A DNA stretch of 9,534 bases from Methanosarcinaceae archaeon UBA470. GTDB lineage: Archaea; Halobacteriota; Methanosarcinia; Methanosarcinales; Methanosarcinaceae. Position numbers and translations under genes: made by a program. The stretch spans positions 1-9,534 of the forward strand of contig DAKU01000057.1 in NCBI GenBank assembly GCA_002508425.1, written 5' to 3'. Under the pieces are notes generated by a model that worked only from the letters and a program-made list of their open reading frames with translations, was not told the DNA's origin and made no database searches. Of the stretch, positions 7,424 to 9,534 are shown in pieces; position 1 is the stretch's first letter; each line of letters starts with the position of its first letter.

Positions 7424-7434
7424 TAAAATATAAA
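7424..7434 (-). promoter_or_regulatory. TATA box of the M42 peptidase gene
   Basis: The minus strand reads TTTATATTTTA, about 65-70 nt before the ATG at 7360, giving an expected start near 7402 and a leader of about 40 nt. A second AT-rich candidate lies at 7408-7420. An oligo-T run just upstream isolates the promoter from readthrough. Confidence 0.5.
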
Positions 7435-7437
7435 CAG

Positions 7438-7451
7438 AAAAAGAAAAAAAA
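7438..7451 (-). terminator. Oligo-T tract between the PEF-CTERM-like relic and the M42 promoter
   Basis: On the minus strand eight T, one C and five T occur in a row, about 25 nt after the stop of the PEF-CTERM-like relic. This would be a normal archaeal oligo-T terminator for a gene that once ended there. No strong hairpin precedes it. Confidence 0.35.
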
Positions 7452-7475
7452 GGAATTTAAAGGTCAGCTAGATGC

Positions 7476-7571
7476 CTACTCCTCACTGTGCATGAACACG
7501 AATGCAAGATCAAGGATTGCAGCTACTGGCGCTGCAATGGTTGGGAATTCGGCAAATAGTATCAAATTTTG
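7476..7571 (-). pseudogene. Relic resembling a PEF-CTERM C-terminal sorting signal
   Basis: A short open minus-strand stretch of 31 codons, bounded upstream by an in-frame TAG (7572-7574) and ending with TAG (7476-7478). It contains AEFPTIAAPVAAIL followed by a hydrophobic run and MHSEE. PEF-CTERM tails of Methanosarcinales surface proteins read like PEFPTIALPVAAILGL, a hydrophobic segment, then a basic cluster; they are processed by an archaeosortase. Here P becomes A before EF, L becomes A, G becomes D inside the membrane segment, and the basic end is lost. There is no start codon with a ribosome binding site and no recognisable protein body upstream in any minus frame. The best reading is the decayed 3' end of a surface-protein gene; chance resemblance is the alternative. 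Confidence 0.45.
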
Positions 7572-7640
7572 CTACAATGCTAGTTCTATACCCTTCAGGA
7601 AATAAAACATAAACGCCAAATAATTTTAGGAATTAGTTAG

Positions 7641-7684
7641 ATTTTTATTTTTACTAAACTCGTCCGAGTCAATGTAATAAAAAT
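7641..7684. repeat. Nested inverted repeat in the intergenic region
   Basis: The outer arms ATTTTTATT (7641-7649) and AATAAAAAT (7676-7684) are perfect 9-bp complements. Between them lies ACTCG-TC-CGAGT (7658-7669), a 12-bp near-palindrome with a 2-bp centre. The inner loop is too tight for a stable RNA hairpin, which favours a protein-binding site, perhaps for the downstream glycosyltransferase unit. Its GC-rich core stands out in a very AT-rich region. Confidence 0.45.
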
Positions 7685-7704
7685 AGTACTAATAATCAAA
7701 TATA

Positions 7705-7740
7705 AATAAGTATATAAATTATAATTATATAATTTACAGT
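7705..7740 (+). promoter_or_regulatory. Probable promoter region of the glycosyltransferase unit
   Basis: This AT-only tract contains TATATAAATT (7711-7720), a good archaeal TATA-box match. It also holds a 22-bp palindrome with 9-bp arms TAAATTATA (7715-7723) and TATAATTTA (7728-7736). Transcription from here would begin near 7740-7765, leaving a leader that contains the small ORF at 7816. The exact box cannot be chosen by eye. Confidence 0.4.
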
Positions 7741-7815
7741 ATATATCTACTCGAATACAATTTCCCCAGAATAATTTACTAAGGATTTGCCAGTACTGTC
7801 CTTGAGAGGCTAGAC

Positions 7816-7908
7816 ATGACTAAAAAAACAGATAAAACTAGCTCTAACAAAAAAATTACCAAATGCGCTATGATTACTCTTTCGGGAGGATTAACACATG
7901 GCTTCTGA
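7816..7908 (+). CDS. Small ORF, 30 aa, overlapping the start of the glycosyltransferase gene
   Basis: The ATG at 7816 is preceded by GAGAGG six bases upstream. It opens a 30-codon frame that is lysine- and threonine-rich at first (MTKKTDKTSSNKKITK) and then CAMITLSGGLTHGF. It ends at the TGA at 7906-7908, 11 nt past the ATG of the glycosyltransferase, in a different frame. I recognise no family, signal peptide or membrane segment. The overlap suggests a leader ORF whose translation could affect ribosome access to the next gene. It may equally be a chance frame. Confidence 0.35.
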   Translation: MTKKTDKTSSNKKITKCAMITLSGGLTHGF

Positions 7909-8944
7909 GATAGTGGAATCATTGCCCCTAAAAGAGACTGATACTAATTTCAGTACTATTACTGCAAATAAGATACATTTTTTGAACAAGAAAGGATGCA
8001 ACACAATTATAGATTCCACTACTACAAATGATTCTCTGCAGTCTAACCATGGAAAAATAATCGCTGCAATGCCTGCTTTCAATGAAGAGAAATTCATTGG
8101 AAAAACTGTTGTTGGATGCAAGCCTTATGTAGATGAGGTCATAGTCATCAATGATGGTAGTACTGATGCTACTGCCATGATTGCAACTGCTTGTGGTGCC
8201 ACTGTCGTTTACCATGAGCAGAATATGGGATACGGTGCATCTATACGCAGTTGCTTTGAAACTGCAAAGAAAATGCAGGTTACAGCAATGGTAATACTGG
8301 ATGCCGATGGACAGCACGATCCTTTAGATATCCAGCAAGTTTTACAACCAATTCTTAATAATGAAGCAGATGTCTGCATAGGCTCAAGATTTCTCAAAAA
8401 CCACACAGTTAAAGTCCCGTTTTATAGAAAAATCGGCATGAAGGTACTGGATTTTGCTACAAACCAGGGCGGAGATATAAAGATCACAGATACACAGAGT
8501 GGTTTCCGTGCTTATTCTGCCAATGCCATCAACAAGATAAGAATAGAGAACACGGGAATGGCAGCAGGTTCAGAAATCCTGTTGCAGCTAAAAGATCAAG
8601 GTTTGAAAATAGAAGAAGTACCTATCACCTGCAGGTACGATATCGAAGATACCTCCACACACAATCCAGTGTTCCATGGCATGAAAGTACTGGCAAACAT
8701 AATCAGTGAAATTGAGTACAAACACCCTCTTTTTTATATTGGGTTGCCAGGAGTACTGTTATTCTGTGCAGGACTGGTGATTGGAGGAATGGTGATTAAC
8801 TCATACAATAGCAATGGCTATGTACCATTTGGACCAGCAATTTTAATGGTATTACTTTTTATGGTGGGCTCGCTGGCAATATTCAGTGCTCTGAATTTAC
8901 ATGCTACTACTCAGTTATTGAAAAAAATGAAATCAATACAATAA
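7898..8944 (+). CDS. Family 2 glycosyltransferase with two C-terminal membrane segments
   Basis: A 348-residue GT-A fold enzyme of the dolichol-phosphate mannose/glucose synthase-like group. It probably transfers a sugar from a nucleotide donor to a lipid carrier or glycan at the inner face of the membrane. Seen: AAMPAFNEEKFIG (56-68), the nucleotide-binding start of the fold; VINDGSTDAT (83-92); the metal-binding DADGQHD (135-141); IGSRF (161-165); and ITDTQSGFRAY (196-206), the acceptor/catalytic region. Two hydrophobic helices (about 279-300 and 312-332) end in a basic tail. An unusual feature is about 50 residues, rich in Ser and Thr, before the catalytic domain, which in relatives begins near the N-terminus. 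The ATG is supported by GGGAGGA (7884-7890) and by an in-frame TAA just upstream (7892-7894). A second glycosyltransferase follows 18 nt later. Donor and acceptor are unknown. Confidence 0.93.
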   Translation: MASEIVESLPLKETDTNFSTITANKIHFLNKKGCNTIIDSTTTNDSLQSNHGKIIAAMPAFNEEKFIGKTVVGCKPYVDEVIVINDGSTDATAMIATACGATVVYHEQNMGYGASIRSCFETAKKMQVTAMVILDADGQHDPLDIQQVLQPILNNEADVCIGSRFLKNHTVKVPFYRKIGMKVLDFATNQGGDIKITDTQSGFRAYSANAINKIRIENTGMAAGSEILLQLKDQGLKIEEVPITCRYDIEDTSTHNPVFHGMKVLANIISEIEYKHPLFYIGLPGVLLFCAGLVIGGMVINSYNSNGYVPFGPAILMVLLFMVGSLAIFSALNLHATTQLLKKMKSIQ

Positions 8945-8950
8945 AGGGTT

Positions 8951-8955
8951 GGTGA
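8951..8955 (+). promoter_or_regulatory. Ribosome binding site GGTGA fixing a TTG start
   Basis: GGTGA matches the archaeal 16S 3' end and sits 7 nt before the TTG at 8963. The region between the upstream stop and this point has no ATG in frame, so this site decides the start of the second glycosyltransferase. Confidence 0.65.
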
Positions 8956-8962
8956 AAAACGT

Positions 8963-9534
8963 TTGAGTAATCCATTTGTTTCAATAGTGGTTGGAATCCG
9001 AAATGAAGAAAGATACATTGTTGAATGTATAGAATCTCTCCTAAATCAGGATTATCCAAAAGAATTGTATGAAATAATTATGGTCGACGGTATGTCTACG
9101 GACAATACTCAAAACCTTGTTAAACAATATCCGATCAAGCTTCTTCTAAACGAAAAAAAGAATGTGGCGGCTGCAAGGAACCTTGGAGTTAAAGAGGCTA
9201 AAGGAGAATATATCGCATTTACAGATGGAGACTGCCGGGCAGATAAGTCTTGGCTTAGCACGCTAGTCAATGAAATGTTAAATGCTCCAGAAAATGTTGC
9301 ATGCATTGGTGGTCCGAACTTAATATTTAACACAGACTCATTGTTTGCCCGTGTAGTGGGTCATACCCAGGAGACTTTTTTAGGATCAGGAGGCTCTGCA
9401 CAGTCAAGTAATTCCTCTGAAAGGAAGTATGTGCAATCCATACCGAATTGTAATGCATTCTACAGAAAACAAATAATTGAAGACATTGGATATTTTGATG
9501 AGACTTTCGTAATTGGACAGGATTGTGACCTTAA
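8963..9534 (+). CDS. Family 2 glycosyltransferase, 3' truncated by the window end
   Basis: A frame open from the TTG at 8963 to the last base, 190 residues visible. It is clearly a GT-A glycosyltransferase of the ExoA/WcaA type: FVSIVVGIRNEERYI (5-19) starts the fold, MVDGMSTDNT (40-49) binds the nucleotide, and FTDGDCRAD (86-94) holds the metal-binding aspartates D88 and D90. GGPNL (116-120), IPNCNAFYRK (160-169) and GQDCDL (185-190) lead into the acceptor site and catalytic-base region. The block LNEKKNVAAARNLGVKEAKGEYIAF is typical of the family. The start is TTG with GGTGA 7 nt upstream; the same frame carries the TAA of the preceding gene, so it cannot extend further back. It is probably co-transcribed with the glycosyltransferase before it and likely acts in the same surface-glycan or polysaccharide pathway. 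Donor and acceptor cannot be told. Confidence 0.9.
   Translation, partial: MSNPFVSIVVGIRNEERYIVECIESLLNQDYPKELYEIIMVDGMSTDNTQNLVKQYPIKLLLNEKKNVAAARNLGVKEAKGEYIAFTDGDCRADKSWLSTLVNEMLNAPENVACIGGPNLIFNTDSLFARVVGHTQETFLGSGGSAQSSNSSERKYVQSIPNCNAFYRKQIIEDIGYFDETFVIGQDCDL

Noticed and set aside
7318..7605. Plus-strand 95-codon frame spanning the M42 start and the intergenic region.
   Set aside because: It is antisense to the M42 start and promoter, has a poly-lysine run encoded by the oligo-A tract, and resembles no protein. The minus-strand PEF-CTERM-like reading explains this stretch better.
1..9534. Search by eye for tRNA, rRNA, CRISPR arrays, insertion sequences and riboswitches.
   Set aside because: No cloverleaf with a T-loop motif, no regularly spaced repeats, no transposase and no known riboswitch core were seen. 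The gaps other than 7361-7897 are short.

Overview
The window most likely comes from a methylotrophic methanogenic archaeon of the order Methanosarcinales (Methanosarcina/Methanolobus-type). The reasons are the archaeal form of topoisomerase I with several C-terminal zinc fingers, archaeal TATA boxes and GGTGA/GGAGG-type ribosome binding sites, a pyruvate-based (citramalate) route into isoleucine, an M42 peptidase of archaeal type, and a sequence resembling the PEF-CTERM sorting signal of Methanosarcinales surface proteins. None of the genes whose ends are visible stops with TAG; this fits a lineage that reserves TAG for pyrrolysine but is too small a sample to prove it. The genus cannot be fixed from this window.

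Layout. At 1-588 (+) is the 3' end of topA, closed by a hairpin overlapping its stop. From 7360 down to 774 everything is on the minus strand, in transcription order: an M42 aminopeptidase with its own promoter and a clear hairpin/oligo-T terminator; a promoter whose TATA box sits between the arms of a perfect 9-bp inverted repeat; the branched-chain amino acid operon cimA-ilvB-ilvN-ilvC; and a small FMN nitroreductase that probably has its own promoter. The AT-rich region 7361-7897 separates this block from a plus-strand unit. It holds the M42 promoter, a short relic resembling a PEF-CTERM C-terminus, a nested inverted repeat, an AT-only palindrome in the presumed promoter, and a small 30-codon ORF with its own ribosome binding site. 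Two family-2 glycosyltransferases follow at 7898-8944 and 8963 to the window end, probably the start of a surface-glycan or polysaccharide cluster.

How the genes work together. CimA makes (R)-citramalate from pyruvate and acetyl-CoA, the first committed step to 2-oxobutyrate. IlvB with its ACT-domain subunit IlvN condenses pyruvate with pyruvate or 2-oxobutyrate, and IlvC isomerises and reduces the acetohydroxy acids. The operon therefore covers the first steps to valine, leucine and isoleucine. IlvB and IlvN overlap by 4 nt, which suggests coupled translation. The two glycosyltransferases are 18 nt apart and probably co-transcribed.

No complete new system is evident. The least explained material is in 7361-7897 (PEF-CTERM relic, nested palindrome, small leader ORF) and in the palindromic architecture around two TATA boxes.
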